DNA from: an uncultured Duganella sp.
GTDB taxonomy: Bacteria > Pseudomonadota > Gammaproteobacteria > Burkholderiales > Burkholderiaceae
DNA length: 31,267 nucleotides
Direction of reading: 5' to 3'
NCBI GenBank assembly: GCA_946482335.1
Contig: CAMLRG010000047.1
Coordinates: forward strand, 1-31,267
Each line of letters starts with the position of its first letter. Within the stretch, counting starts at the first letter, position 1. A program made the translations under genes and the position numbers. The notes under the pieces are model-generated. The model worked only from the letters and a program-made list of their open reading frames with translations. It made no database searches and was not told the origin of the DNA. This document shows, one piece after another, positions 12,161 through 20,725 of this stretch.

Positions 12161-14293
12161 ATGATTGATTACAGCCTGGATTCCCATGGCGTTGCGACCC
12201 TGAGCTGGAATATGCCGGGGCGCAACCAGAACGTGTTGAACGAGGAAAGCTGCGGCGCCCTGTGCGAGCTGGTGGAACGCGTGGTTGGCGATGCGGCGGT
12301 CAATGGCGTGCTGATGACGTCCGCCAAGCCGGACTTCATCGCCGGTGGCGACCTGGAATGGCTGCTTTCCGCGCGCGCGGCGGACGTACTGTTCGAGCGC
12401 GTAGTGCGGCTCGACCGCGCGCTGCGCAAACTGGAGACCTGCGGCAAGCCGGTTGCGATGGCTCTGTCGGGAACAACGCTGGGCGGCGGCCTGGAAGTGG
12501 CGCTGTGCGGGCATTATCGCGTGGCTGCGGATAATCCCAAGGCGCGCTTCGGCCTGCCGGAAGTGACGCTGGGCCTGCTGCCGGGCGGTGGCGGCACGCA
12601 GCGTTTGCCGCGCCTGGTCGGTATCCAGAAATCGCTGCCGCTGCTGTTGGAAGGCAAACGCCTGACCGCTGCCGCCGCGCGCGAGCTGGGCATCCTGAAC
12701 GAGGTCGTACCGGCCGGCACCGAGGCCGCCGCCGCCCACGCCTGGCTGCTCGCGGCCATTGCCGCCGGCGGCGCGCAACAGCCGTGGGACGTGAAGGGGT
12801 TCAAGATCCCGGGCGGGGCGGTTTCTTCGCCATCCGTGCAGCAAGTCTTCATGGCCGCCAACGCGATGCTGCGCGCCAAGACCTATGGCAACTATCCCGC
12901 TCCGCGCAACATCCTGTCCTGCGTCTACGAAGGGCTGATCACGGACCTCGACACCGGCCTGATGACGGAAGCGCGCTATTTCGTGCAGACCGTGCTTTCG
13001 CCGGAAGCCAAGAACATGATCCGCACGCTGTTCTTCAGCATGAACGAAGCGAACAAGCTGGCCGCGCGGCCGCAAGGTGTGCCGGCGCAGAAATACAGCA
13101 AGATCGGCGTGCTGGGCGCTGGCATGATGGGCGCCGGCATCGCCTACGTCGCTGCCAAGGCCGGCATCGAGGTCGTGCTGATCGATACCGCGCAGGAGGC
13201 GGCCGAACGCGGCAAGCAGTATTCGGCAGGCCTGCTGGCGAAACAGCAGCAGCGCGGCCAGGTCACGGCCGAGAAGGCGGAGGCGCTGCTGGCGCGAATT
13301 ACGCCAACCACGGAATATGCGTTGCTGGCCGGTGCGGAGCTGGTAGTGGAGGCGGTCTTCGAGGACCGCGCCATCAAGGCGGACGTGACGCGCCGCGCCG
13401 AATCCGTGATCGGCGCGGACGCGATCTTCGCCTCGAATACGTCGACGCTGCCGATCACCGGCCTGGCGCAAGCCAGCGCGCGGCCGGCCAACTTCATCGG
13501 CCTGCACTTCTTCTCGCCGGTGGACCGCATGGCCATCGTGGAGATCATCGTCGGCAAGCAGACTTCCGACGCCACGCTGGCGCGCTCGATGGACCTGGTG
13601 CGGGCACTGGGCATGACGCCGATCGTGGTCAACGATTCGCGCGGTTTCTACACCAGCCGCGTGTTCTCGACCTATGTGCTGGAAGGCATGGCCCTGCTGG
13701 CGGAAGGCGTGGCGCCGGCCTTGATCGAGAACGCCGGCCTGCAAGCCGGGATGCCGGTTGGTCCGTTGGCGCTTACCGATGAAGTTTCGTCGGAGCTGAT
13801 CTGGAAGATCGACCGCCAGACCCGCCTCGACCTGGGCGAGGCCTACCAATCCCGGCCCGGCCATGAGGTTGCCGCGCGCATGGTGGAGCTGGGCCGCATC
13901 GGCAAGAAGGCGGGAAAAGGCTTCTATGATTACCCCGCCGACGCGAAAAAGCAGCTGTGGGCCGGCCTGGCCGAACTGTTCCCGCGCGCTGCCGCCCAGC
14001 CTGACGTGGCAACTGTTGTCGAACGTCTGACCGTGGTGCAGGCGGTGGAGACCGCACGCTGCATGGATGAAGGCGTGCTGCGCTCCGCACGCGATGCCGA
14101 TGTCGGTGCTATCCTCGCATGGGGCTTCCCGCCATTCCGTGGCGGCCCGCTGAGCATGATCGACAATACCGGTACCGCGGCGTTCGTGGCGCAATGCGAA
14201 CGCCTGGCGGCGGCACACGGCGATCGCTTCGCGCCGCCCGCGCAATTGAAGGCGATGGCGGCTGCGGGGGCAACGTATTACAAGGAGCGTTGA
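12161..14293 (+). CDS. Bifunctional enoyl-CoA hydratase / 3-hydroxyacyl-CoA dehydrogenase (FadJ/FadB-like)
   Basis: 710 residues, the length of FadJ/FadB multifunctional proteins. The N-terminal crotonase domain (about 1-190) keeps both catalytic glutamates: Glu112 (LGGGLEVAL) and Glu134 (FGLPEVTLGLLPGGGG). The NAD-binding domain starts at about 314 with IGVLGAGMMGAGIAYVAAKA. The dehydrogenase pair is His449 (GLHFFSPVDRMA) and Glu461 (IVEIIVG), nearly the same numbering as E. coli FadB. The C-terminal helical domain contains DSRGFYTSRVFSTYV and GKKAGKGFYDYP. It hydrates enoyl-CoA and oxidises the 3-hydroxyacyl-CoA with NAD. AAGGGAGA at 12147-12154 is the ribosome-binding site. It forms one transcription unit with its neighbours; one base separates it from the racemase gene. 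Confidence 0.94.
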   Translation: MIDYSLDSHGVATLSWNMPGRNQNVLNEESCGALCELVERVVGDAAVNGVLMTSAKPDFIAGGDLEWLLSARAADVLFERVVRLDRALRKLETCGKPVAMALSGTTLGGGLEVALCGHYRVAADNPKARFGLPEVTLGLLPGGGGTQRLPRLVGIQKSLPLLLEGKRLTAAAARELGILNEVVPAGTEAAAAHAWLLAAIAAGGAQQPWDVKGFKIPGGAVSSPSVQQVFMAANAMLRAKTYGNYPAPRNILSCVYEGLITDLDTGLMTEARYFVQTVLSPEAKNMIRTLFFSMNEANKLAARPQGVPAQKYSKIGVLGAGMMGAGIAYVAAKAGIEVVLIDTAQEAAERGKQYSAGLLAKQQQRGQVTAEKAEALLARITPTTEYALLAGAELVVEAVFEDRAIKADVTRRAESVIGADAIFASNTSTLPITGLAQASARPANFIGLHFFSPVDRMAIVEIIVGKQTSDATLARSMDLVRALGMTPIVVNDSRGFYTSRVFSTYVLEGMALLAEGVAPALIENAGLQAGMPVGPLALTDEVSSELIWKIDRQTRLDLGEAYQSRPGHEVAARMVELGRIGKKAGKGFYDYPADAKKQLWAGLAELFPRAAAQPDVATVVERLTVVQAVETARCMDEGVLRSARDADVGAILAWGFPPFRGGPLSMIDNTGTAAFVAQCERLAAAHGDRFAPPAQLKAMAAAGATYYKER

Positions 14294-14294
14294 G

Positions 14295-15404
14295 ATGGGC
14301 GTGCTGTCCGGCGTCAGGATCATCGAGATTGCGGGTATTGGTCCGGGACCGTTCTGCGGCATGCTGCTGGCGGACCTCGGCGCCGACGTGATCGTGGTCG
14401 AGCGTCCCGGCCCGGCCGAGATCCCGACCGCAGGCATCCTGCGCCGGGGCAAGCGCTCGCTGGCGCTGGATCTCAAGGCGCCCGGCGCGGTCGATACCGT
14501 GCTGGACCTGGTCGCGGATGCCGATGGTTTGATCGAAGGCATGCGGCCTGGCGCCATGGAACGCCTGGGCCTCGGCCCCGACGTCTGCCTGGCGCGCAAC
14601 CCGCGCCTCGCCTACGGCCGCATGACCGGCTGGGGCCAGGACGGCCCGCTGGCGCAGGCGGCCGGTCACGACAACAATTACATCGCCCTGTCCGGCGCAC
14701 TGCATTACGCTGGGGCGGGGGACGTGCCGCCGGTATCGCCGCCAACGCTGGTCGGCGACCTTGGCGGCGGCGCGCTTTATCTTGCGCTGGGCATCGTCTC
14801 CGCCATCCTGCATGCGCGCGGTGGCGGCAAGGGGCAGGTGATCGATGCCGCCATCGTCGATGGCTCTGCGCACATGATGAACCTCCTGCTCGACCTGGCC
14901 GGCGCTGGCCTGATGCGCGAGCAGCGCGGCACTTCGGTGCTGGATGGGCCGCACTGGTTCAACACCTATCGCTGCAAGGATGGCCGCGACATCACTGTCG
15001 GCGCGCTGGAAGGCAAGTTCTACAAGCTGCTGCTGGAAAAGCTCGGCCTTGCGTCGGACCGCCGGTTCGCCGCCCAGCATGCCGCCGGCCAGTGGCCGCT
15101 GCAGCGGGAGGCGTTCGCGGAATTGTTTGCGCAGCGTACGCGCGATGAATGGTGCGGGCTGCTGGAGGGCTCGGATGCCTGCTTCGCGCCGGTGCTGACG
15201 CCGTCCGAGGCTGCGCAGCACCCGCATCTGCAGGCGCGCGGGACATATGCCCGCGATGGCGGCTTGTTGCAGGCGAACCCCGCGCCACGCTTCGGCGCCA
15301 CGCCGGCGCCGGCGGTGCCTAACGCGATCCCTGCCGTGGGGCAGCACAGCCAGGAGATCCTGGCGATGCTGGGGCGCCACGGCGGCGCCGAGGCGGGAGC
15401 TTAG
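14295..15404 (+). CDS. Alpha-methylacyl-CoA racemase (CaiB/BaiF family III)
   Basis: 369 residues, family III CoA-transferase fold (LSGVRIIEIAGIGPGPFCGM at the N-terminus). Three residues match the catalytic triad of the mycobacterial racemase Mcr: His125 (AGHDNNYIALSG), Asp155 (LVGDLGGGALYLA) and Glu239 (GALEGKFY). This favours racemisation of 2-methylacyl-CoA over CoA transfer. Such an enzyme inverts (2R)- to (2S)-methylacyl-CoA so that acyl-CoA dehydrogenase can accept it. It starts one base after the FadJ-like stop, with AAGGAGCG at 14282-14289. Its TAG shares four bases (15401-15404) with the stop of the convergent purine gene. The operon context supports degradation of methyl-branched chains; the natural substrate is not identifiable from sequence. 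Confidence 0.88.
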   Translation: MGVLSGVRIIEIAGIGPGPFCGMLLADLGADVIVVERPGPAEIPTAGILRRGKRSLALDLKAPGAVDTVLDLVADADGLIEGMRPGAMERLGLGPDVCLARNPRLAYGRMTGWGQDGPLAQAAGHDNNYIALSGALHYAGAGDVPPVSPPTLVGDLGGGALYLALGIVSAILHARGGGKGQVIDAAIVDGSAHMMNLLLDLAGAGLMREQRGTSVLDGPHWFNTYRCKDGRDITVGALEGKFYKLLLEKLGLASDRRFAAQHAAGQWPLQREAFAELFAQRTRDEWCGLLEGSDACFAPVLTPSEAAQHPHLQARGTYARDGGLLQANPAPRFGATPAPAVPNAIPAVGQHSQEILAMLGRHGGAEAGA

Positions 15405-17158
15405 CCCTGTGGCTTGAAATTGCGCAGGAAGTCGAGCAAGATGCGCGCCGCGATGTCGGCATCGTCCGCCGTCATCGTTTCCAGCGGGTTGTGGCTGATG
15501 CCACCGTTGCCGCAGCGGGTGAACAGCATTGCCACATCGGTCAGGGCGGCGATCGCCATCGCGTCGTGGCCGGCGCCGGACAGCAGGTGGAAGCGCGGCA
15601 GTCCGGTACGTTCGACCGCGTCGCCCAGCTGCTGCATCAGCCAAGGTGCGCAGGGGGCGGCCTTGGCCTCGACGATTCTCTCGACCTTGAATTCGATGGC
15701 GCGGCGTGCGCAGATCGCAGCCAGGCCATCGAGCACGTCGCGCACGGCCGCCTCGCGCACCGCATCGTCGGCGGCGCGGATGTCGAGCGACAGCTTGCAT
15801 GCGCCGGGCACCACGTTGACCGAGCCGCCCGGTACCTGGAGTTGGCCGACGGTGCCAACCAGCGCCTCGCCTTGCGCGCAGCGCTGCTCGACCAGCAGCA
15901 CGAGTTCCGCCGCCGCCGCCGCCGCATCCTTGCGCATATGCATCGGCGTGGTGCCGGCATGGCTCGCAACGCCCTGCAAATCGACCAGGAAGCGCGAGCT
16001 GCCTGCGATGGCGGTCACCACGCCAACGGGCAGGCCGCGCTCCAGCAGCACGGGTCCTTGTTCGATGTGGACTTCGACGTAGGCTGCAACGTCCTGGCGC
16101 CGGCGCGCGATGGCGGGGATGGCGGCGGGATCATGGCCGGCCTCGGTCAGCGCGCCGCGCATCGTGGTGCCTTCGGCATCGACGGCATCGAGCAGGGACA
16201 TGTCGAAGTTGCCGGTGACGGCATTACTGCCCAGGAAGGTGCTGCGGAAGCGCACGCCTTCCTCTTCCGCAAAGCCGATCACCTCGAAATGGAAGGGCAG
16301 CTTTTCGCCGCGCGAATGCAAGTGCTGCACGATGGCGATAGGTAGCAGGATGCCGAGGCGGCCGTCGTACTTGCCGCCGTTGCGCACCGTGTCGTAGTGC
16401 GAGCCGGTGAGTATCGTCTTCGCGCCGGGGACATCGGACAGGTAGCGGCCGACCACGTTGCCAACAGCATCGATTTCCACCTGCATGCCGGCTTGGCGCA
16501 TCCAGTCCGCCAGCTGTGCGGCGGTGGCGCGGTGGGCCTCGGTCATGTAGGCGCAGGTGAGGGCGCCTTCCTCGTCGCTCCATTGCGCCAGTTCTTCCGA
16601 CCACTGCATGAGCTGAGGGCCGAATGCCAGCTGCACGCCAAGCAGGTCGTTCAGGCGGATTTCGGCGATACGGTGGATCTGGCGCAGGCATTCCGCCATT
16701 TCGTCGGCGCGCTGGTTTTTCAGGCGCCGCGCGAAGGTGGCGATCACGGCTTCGCGCGTGAGGCCTTGTCCGGTCGGTCCTTTCACGGCCAGGATGAAAG
16801 GGAAGCCGAATTTCGCGTTGTAATCCGCGTTCAGTTTGTGCAGGGTCGCAAATTGCTCCGGGCTGCACAGGTTCAAGCCGGATTTCGCCTGTTCGCTGGT
16901 CGATTCGGCCGTCAGTTCGCCGGCGATGGCGGCCTTGCCAGCCAGTTCGGGGTGGGCACGGATCAGGCCAAGCTGCTCGGCTTCGGTCGCGCTGCTGACG
17001 ACGCCCTGCAAGGCTTGTTTCAGTGCCGCCGGCGATGCAAATGGCCGCTGCGCCGCCGCGCGCTCCGGAATCCAGGGCGAATGTTCATAAATGCCGCGCA
17101 AGCGGTCAACAAATGCTGGCAGGTCGCAGGAATTCAGTTCGGAGAGAGTCGTCGTCAT
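15401..17158 (-). CDS. Fused OHCU decarboxylase (UraD) - allantoate amidohydrolase
   Basis: 585 residues with two complete domains. Residues about 1-175 are 2-oxo-4-hydroxy-4-carboxy-5-ureidoimidazoline decarboxylase: His69 (IRAHPELAGKAA) is the catalytic His, with ESTSEQAKSGL (85-95) and Arg168 (IAEIRLNDLL). Residues about 182-585 are an M20 allantoate amidohydrolase/ureidase. Ligands are His254 (TGSHYDTVRNGGKYDGR), Asp265, Glu299-Glu300 (GFAEEEGVRF), the His of VEVHIEQGPVLLE and the terminal His of GGISHNPLE. The first domain makes S-allantoin from OHCU; the second degrades allantoate, releasing ammonia. It follows the LysR gene on the same strand by 77 bp. Allantoinase, which acts between these two steps, is not in the window. 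The second domain could be another ureido hydrolase. Confidence 0.9.
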   Translation of the reverse strand: MTTTLSELNSCDLPAFVDRLRGIYEHSPWIPERAAAQRPFASPAALKQALQGVVSSATEAEQLGLIRAHPELAGKAAIAGELTAESTSEQAKSGLNLCSPEQFATLHKLNADYNAKFGFPFILAVKGPTGQGLTREAVIATFARRLKNQRADEMAECLRQIHRIAEIRLNDLLGVQLAFGPQLMQWSEELAQWSDEEGALTCAYMTEAHRATAAQLADWMRQAGMQVEIDAVGNVVGRYLSDVPGAKTILTGSHYDTVRNGGKYDGRLGILLPIAIVQHLHSRGEKLPFHFEVIGFAEEEGVRFRSTFLGSNAVTGNFDMSLLDAVDAEGTTMRGALTEAGHDPAAIPAIARRRQDVAAYVEVHIEQGPVLLERGLPVGVVTAIAGSSRFLVDLQGVASHAGTTPMHMRKDAAAAAAELVLLVEQRCAQGEALVGTVGQLQVPGGSVNVVPGACKLSLDIRAADDAVREAAVRDVLDGLAAICARRAIEFKVERIVEAKAAPCAPWLMQQLGDAVERTGLPRFHLLSGAGHDAMAIAALTDVAMLFTRCGNGGISHNPLETMTADDADIAARILLDFLRNFKPQG

Positions 17159-17235
17159 CGCAGGTATCCCATATTGGAACGTCGATCATATCCCGCCCGG
17201 CGCGGCGCGCCATAAGCGACACTATATACCGACCA
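17159..17235 (-). promoter_or_regulatory. Leader between lysR and the UraD fusion gene
   Basis: 77 bp read on the minus strand. It contains AT-rich patches (TATATAGTG near the lysR stop, and GATATGATC) around a GC-rich GGCGCGCC block, so a separate promoter for the UraD fusion is possible. No clear -35/-10 pair or terminator was found. The patches resemble the TATAT-rich sequence ahead of puuD and may be a second LysR target. Confidence 0.3.
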
Positions 17236-18165
17236 TCAAAGTGCGCGGGCTGCGGCGGTGACCTGGTCGCGCAGCCATTTGTGCTCGGGAGCCTGGTGCA
17301 CGCGCTCGTGCCACAACTGGTAAAAGCGCATGGCTGGAAACTTGACGGGCGGGGTGAATACTTTCAGCGGCAGGGAATTTTCGTAAAAGCGCAGGAATTG
17401 GCGGCCGGTGGTCAGCACCAGGTCGGTCTGCGCCAGCATGTATGGGATCAGGCTGAAATAGGCCGACTCCACCGCGACGTTGCGCCGCATTCCCTGGCGC
17501 TCTAGGAAGGCGTCGATCACGCCGCCGTAGCCTGGCACCATCTGCGATGGCGCGACGTGCGGCAGGGTGAGGTAATCGTCCAGCGTCATCGCATCGCCGG
17601 CGGTGCGCTTGGCGTAAGGGCTGCCGGCATGCATGGCGCAAATGATCGGGTCTTCGAACAGCTTGGAAATGTGCAGGTGCTGCGGCGGCTCGTCCCAATT
17701 GGCGATCACCAGGTCCATGTCGCCGTCCGACAGCATGCGCAGGTAGTCGGTGCCGGGCCCGATCGAGTGGATCACCACGCGGCTGCGGGGCGAACCGCGC
17801 CTGAGCATGGCCACCACATTGGGCAGGAACTGGCTGTCCAGGTAGTCCGGCGCGGCGATATTGAAGGTGCGCGCTTCTTCCTGCGGCACGAAAGGCGTCT
17901 TCTTGACGAACAGCGATTCGGTCTCGTCGAGGATGCGCTTGGCCGGCTTGAGCAAGCTTTCGCCATGCTGGGTCGGCACCATGCCGCGCGCGCCGCGCAC
18001 CAGCAGCGGATCGCCGGTCAGCTCGCGCAGTTTGCGCAGCGAGGCGGAAATCGAGGGCTGCGGCTGGTTCAGCTTGAGCGCCACGCGCGACACGTTTTTC
18101 TCCACCAGCAGCAGGTAGAGGATGCGGATCAAGTGAATATCGAGGTGTTGCGGCAGGCCGGACAT
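17236..18165 (-). CDS. LysR-family regulator of the purine genes
   Basis: 309 residues, normal LTTR length. The N-terminal winged helix-turn-helix is clear: LIRILYLLLVEKNVSRVALKL, then NQPQPSISASLRKLRELTGD and PLLVRGARGMVPTQHGESLL. The effector domain (about 90-300) has no residue from which I can name the ligand. It diverges from puuD across a 113-bp AT-rich gap with inverted repeats and reads toward the UraD fusion gene. That arrangement suggests it activates both arms in response to urate or a downstream intermediate, which is inference. An overlapping open frame of similar length on the same strand is a GC shadow. Confidence 0.92.
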   Translation of the reverse strand: MSGLPQHLDIHLIRILYLLLVEKNVSRVALKLNQPQPSISASLRKLRELTGDPLLVRGARGMVPTQHGESLLKPAKRILDETESLFVKKTPFVPQEEARTFNIAAPDYLDSQFLPNVVAMLRRGSPRSRVVIHSIGPGTDYLRMLSDGDMDLVIANWDEPPQHLHISKLFEDPIICAMHAGSPYAKRTAGDAMTLDDYLTLPHVAPSQMVPGYGGVIDAFLERQGMRRNVAVESAYFSLIPYMLAQTDLVLTTGRQFLRFYENSLPLKVFTPPVKFPAMRFYQLWHERVHQAPEHKWLRDQVTAAARAL

Positions 18166-18174
18166 CTTGCTTAC

Positions 18175-18215
18175 GTATATGAAATCGAATATCTTGAATA
18201 TACGACATATTTCAT
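18175..18215. promoter_or_regulatory. Candidate LysR operator ahead of puuD
   Basis: An unusually AT-rich patch in GC-rich surroundings, within the divergent lysR-puuD gap. It holds ATGAAAT (18179-18185) paired with ATTTCAT (18209-18215), GTATAT (18175-18180) paired with ATATAC (18197-18202), and a direct repeat GAATAT (18187-18192, 18196-18201). Nested dyads in such a gap are typical of LysR regulatory and activation sites. I could not settle on one promoter for puuD. Binding is inference. Confidence 0.5.
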
Positions 18216-18278
18216 GTTACCGGAACCTGAAAGCGCGTATCTTCGATAGATTGCCACTCTTCTAACTCAAGGAATTAC

Positions 18279-19487
18279 ATGGAATACCTGCTGCCCTATG
18301 GCCTGGAATGGGCGAACCTGCTGGTACGCTGGCTGCACATCATCACCGGCATCGCGTGGATCGGCGCTTCCTTCTACTTCGTCTGGCTGGATAATTCGAT
18401 CCGCCCGCCCGCACCGGGCTCGGAACTGGCGAAAAAGGGCGTCTCCGGCGAATTGTGGGCGGTGCACGGCGGCGGCTTCTACAACCCGCAGAAATACCTG
18501 GTGGCGCCGGCCGAATTGCCGAAGGAGCTGCACTGGTTCAAATGGGAGGCTTACAGTACCTGGCTGTCGGGTATCGCCTTGCTGACGATCGCATACTACT
18601 TCAACGCCCAGGCGATGATGGTGGACAAGCAGGTGGCCGACCTCACCAGCCTGCAGGCGGTCGGCATCGGTGTCGGCTTCCTGGTCGCCGGCTGGGTGGT
18701 GTATGACGGCTTGTGCCGCTCCCCGCTGGGCAAGAACGAAAAATGGCTTGGCCTGGTGGTGTTCCTGCTGCTGGTTGTCGCAGCCTATGCGCTGACCCAT
18801 TCGCTGAGCGGCCGTGCAGCCTTCATCCACATCGGTGCCATGATCGGCACCATCATGGTCGCCAATGTGGCGATGCTGATCATCCCCGGCCAGCGCAAGA
18901 TGGTGCAAGCGATGCAGGCCGGCAGCCTGCCCGATCCGGTCCATGGCATCAAGGCCAAGCAGCGCAGCGTGCACAACAACTACTTCACCCTGCCGGTGCT
19001 GTTCATCATGATCAGCAACCATTATGCGATGACGTACCAGCACCGGCACGCCTGGCTGGTGCTGGCCTTCATCATGGCGGCGGGCGTGTTCATCCGCCAC
19101 TTCTTCAACCTGCGCCACAAGGGCCGCATCGAGTGGCGCTACCCGGCCATCGGCGTGGCATTGCTGGCGGCGGTTGCCGTCGCCATTGCGCCGCCCAGGC
19201 CGGCCGCCGTGAAACCCGCCGCCGACCCCGCCGCGCAATTCGCGCGCGTGAAAGCCATTGTCGATGCGCGCTGCGTGGCATGCCATTCGGCCGCGCCAAG
19301 CCAGCCCGGCTTCGCCACCGCGCCGGCCGGGGTGCTGCTCGACACGCCGGAGCAGGTGCGCCAGCGCGCCGCCCAGATCCACAAGCGCGCGGTGGAATTG
19401 AAGGACATGCCGATCGCCAACCTGACCAATATGACCGACGCCGAACGCGCCGAACTGGGCGCCTGGTTCGCCGCAGGAGCAAAGTAA
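18279..19487 (+). CDS. puuD: Membrane urate hydroxylase PuuD with cytochrome c domain
   Basis: 402 residues. The N-terminal region has about eight membrane helices with the family pattern WLHIITGIAWIGASFYFVWLD, VHGGGFYNPQKY, LHWFKWEAYSTWLSGIALL and QRSVHNNYFTLPVLFIMISNHY. The C-terminal part (about 320-400) is a cytochrome c domain with the haem motif CVACH (Cys332, Cys335, His336) and probable Met ligands in KDMPIANLTNMT. It oxidises urate to 5-hydroxyisourate at the cytoplasmic membrane, passing electrons to the respiratory chain instead of making peroxide. AAGGAA at 18268-18273 is the ribosome-binding site. It is divergent from lysR and overlaps the next gene by one base (TAATG). The UraD fusion handles a later step of the same pathway. 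Confidence 0.94.
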   Translation: MEYLLPYGLEWANLLVRWLHIITGIAWIGASFYFVWLDNSIRPPAPGSELAKKGVSGELWAVHGGGFYNPQKYLVAPAELPKELHWFKWEAYSTWLSGIALLTIAYYFNAQAMMVDKQVADLTSLQAVGIGVGFLVAGWVVYDGLCRSPLGKNEKWLGLVVFLLLVVAAYALTHSLSGRAAFIHIGAMIGTIMVANVAMLIIPGQRKMVQAMQAGSLPDPVHGIKAKQRSVHNNYFTLPVLFIMISNHYAMTYQHRHAWLVLAFIMAAGVFIRHFFNLRHKGRIEWRYPAIGVALLAAVAVAIAPPRPAAVKPAADPAAQFARVKAIVDARCVACHSAAPSQPGFATAPAGVLLDTPEQVRQRAAQIHKRAVELKDMPIANLTNMTDAERAELGAWFAAGAK

Positions 19488-20713
19488 TGAAAGAGAAGCT
19501 GACGCAATGGATTGACGCCCACTTCGACGAGGAAGTGGCGCTGCTGCAGCAAGTGCTGCGCGTACCGACCGATACGCCGCCCGGCAACAACGCGCCCCAT
19601 GCGGAGACCGTCGCGAGCCTGGTCGAGGCATACGGCTGGCACGCCGAGAAGCACGCCGTGCCGGAGCGGGAAGTGCGCGACTATGGCATGGAGTCGATCA
19701 CCAACCTGATCATCCGCCGTCCTTACGCTGCCGGCGGCCCGACCATCGCACTGAACGCGCACGGCGACGTGGTGCCGCCGGGCGAGGGCTGGACGTACCC
19801 GCCATACGGCGGCGTGATCGACAATGGTTATATCTACGGCCGTGCCGCCGCCGTCTCGAAATGCGATTTCGCCACCTACATCTTCGCGGTGCGCGCACTG
19901 GAAGCGTTGGGGGTGAAGCTGAAAGGCGGCGTCGAGCTGCATTTCACCTATGACGAGGAATTCGGCGGCCTGCTCGGACCCGGCTTCCTGCTGCGCGAAC
20001 AGCTGACCAAGCCGGACTACGTCATCGCCGCAGGTTTCAGCTACAACATCGTCACCGCCCACAACGCCTGCCTGCAGCTGGAGATCACCGTGCACGGCAA
20101 GTCCGGCCACGGCGCCATGCCCGAGACCGGTCACGATGCGCTGCAGGCCGCGACCAGGATCCTGAACGCGATCTACGGCCAACTGCCGGAACTGAAGAAG
20201 ATCAAATCCCAGGTGCCGGGCATCGATTCCCCGACCATGCTGGTGGGCCGCATCGATGGCGGCACCAACACCAATGTGGTGCCGGGCAAGGTGGTGATGA
20301 AGATGGACCGCCGCATGATCCCGGAAGAAGACCCGGTGGCCGTCGAAGCCCAGGTGCGCCAGCTGATCGAAGACGCGGTGCAGGGCGTGCCCGGTATTCG
20401 CCTCGAGATCAAGCGCCTTCTGCTGTCGCACGCGCTGCGTCCGCTGCCGGCAGGGGCCAAGCTGGTGGCCAGCCTGCAGGGCAATGCCCGCGACGTGTTG
20501 GGTGAAGATATCCCGGCAGTCGGGACGCCGCTGTATGCCGACGCCCGCCTGTATGGCGAGCATGGTATTCCCGCAGTACTATATGGCGCTGGGCCGCGCA
20601 GCGTGCCCGAATCGAATGCCAAGAAGGCGGATGAAAAACTGCTGCTGGAAGATTTGCGCAAAGCGACCAAGATCGTGGCGATGACTTTGCTGGATTTCCT
20701 TGCGGCCGAATGA
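19487..20713 (+). CDS. Atypical M20-family hydrolase linked to puuD
   Basis: 408 residues, M20 (ArgE/DapE-like) fold; its ATG overlaps the puuD stop, so it is translationally coupled. Seen: His92 and Asp94 (NAHGDVVPPG), Glu157-Glu158 (TYDEEFGG), the dimer motif HGKSGHGAMPETGHDA and GRIDGGTNTNVVPGKV. Missing by eye alignment: the bridging Asp of the usual GRGxxDMKGG is Val123 (GRAAAVSKCDF); the third acidic ligand seems absent (VIAAGFSYN, about 179-187); and the terminal His is Lys379 (ESNAKKADEK). Asp127 might substitute for the bridging Asp. The operon suggests action on a purine-derived amide or ureide, but the product is unknown. It could be an enzyme with an altered metal site or a non-catalytic relative. 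Confidence 0.82.
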   Translation: MKEKLTQWIDAHFDEEVALLQQVLRVPTDTPPGNNAPHAETVASLVEAYGWHAEKHAVPEREVRDYGMESITNLIIRRPYAAGGPTIALNAHGDVVPPGEGWTYPPYGGVIDNGYIYGRAAAVSKCDFATYIFAVRALEALGVKLKGGVELHFTYDEEFGGLLGPGFLLREQLTKPDYVIAAGFSYNIVTAHNACLQLEITVHGKSGHGAMPETGHDALQAATRILNAIYGQLPELKKIKSQVPGIDSPTMLVGRIDGGTNTNVVPGKVVMKMDRRMIPEEDPVAVEAQVRQLIEDAVQGVPGIRLEIKRLLLSHALRPLPAGAKLVASLQGNARDVLGEDIPAVGTPLYADARLYGEHGIPAVLYGAGPRSVPESNAKKADEKLLLEDLRKATKIVAMTLLDFLAAE

Positions 20714-20725
20714 AGAGGTGAGGCA

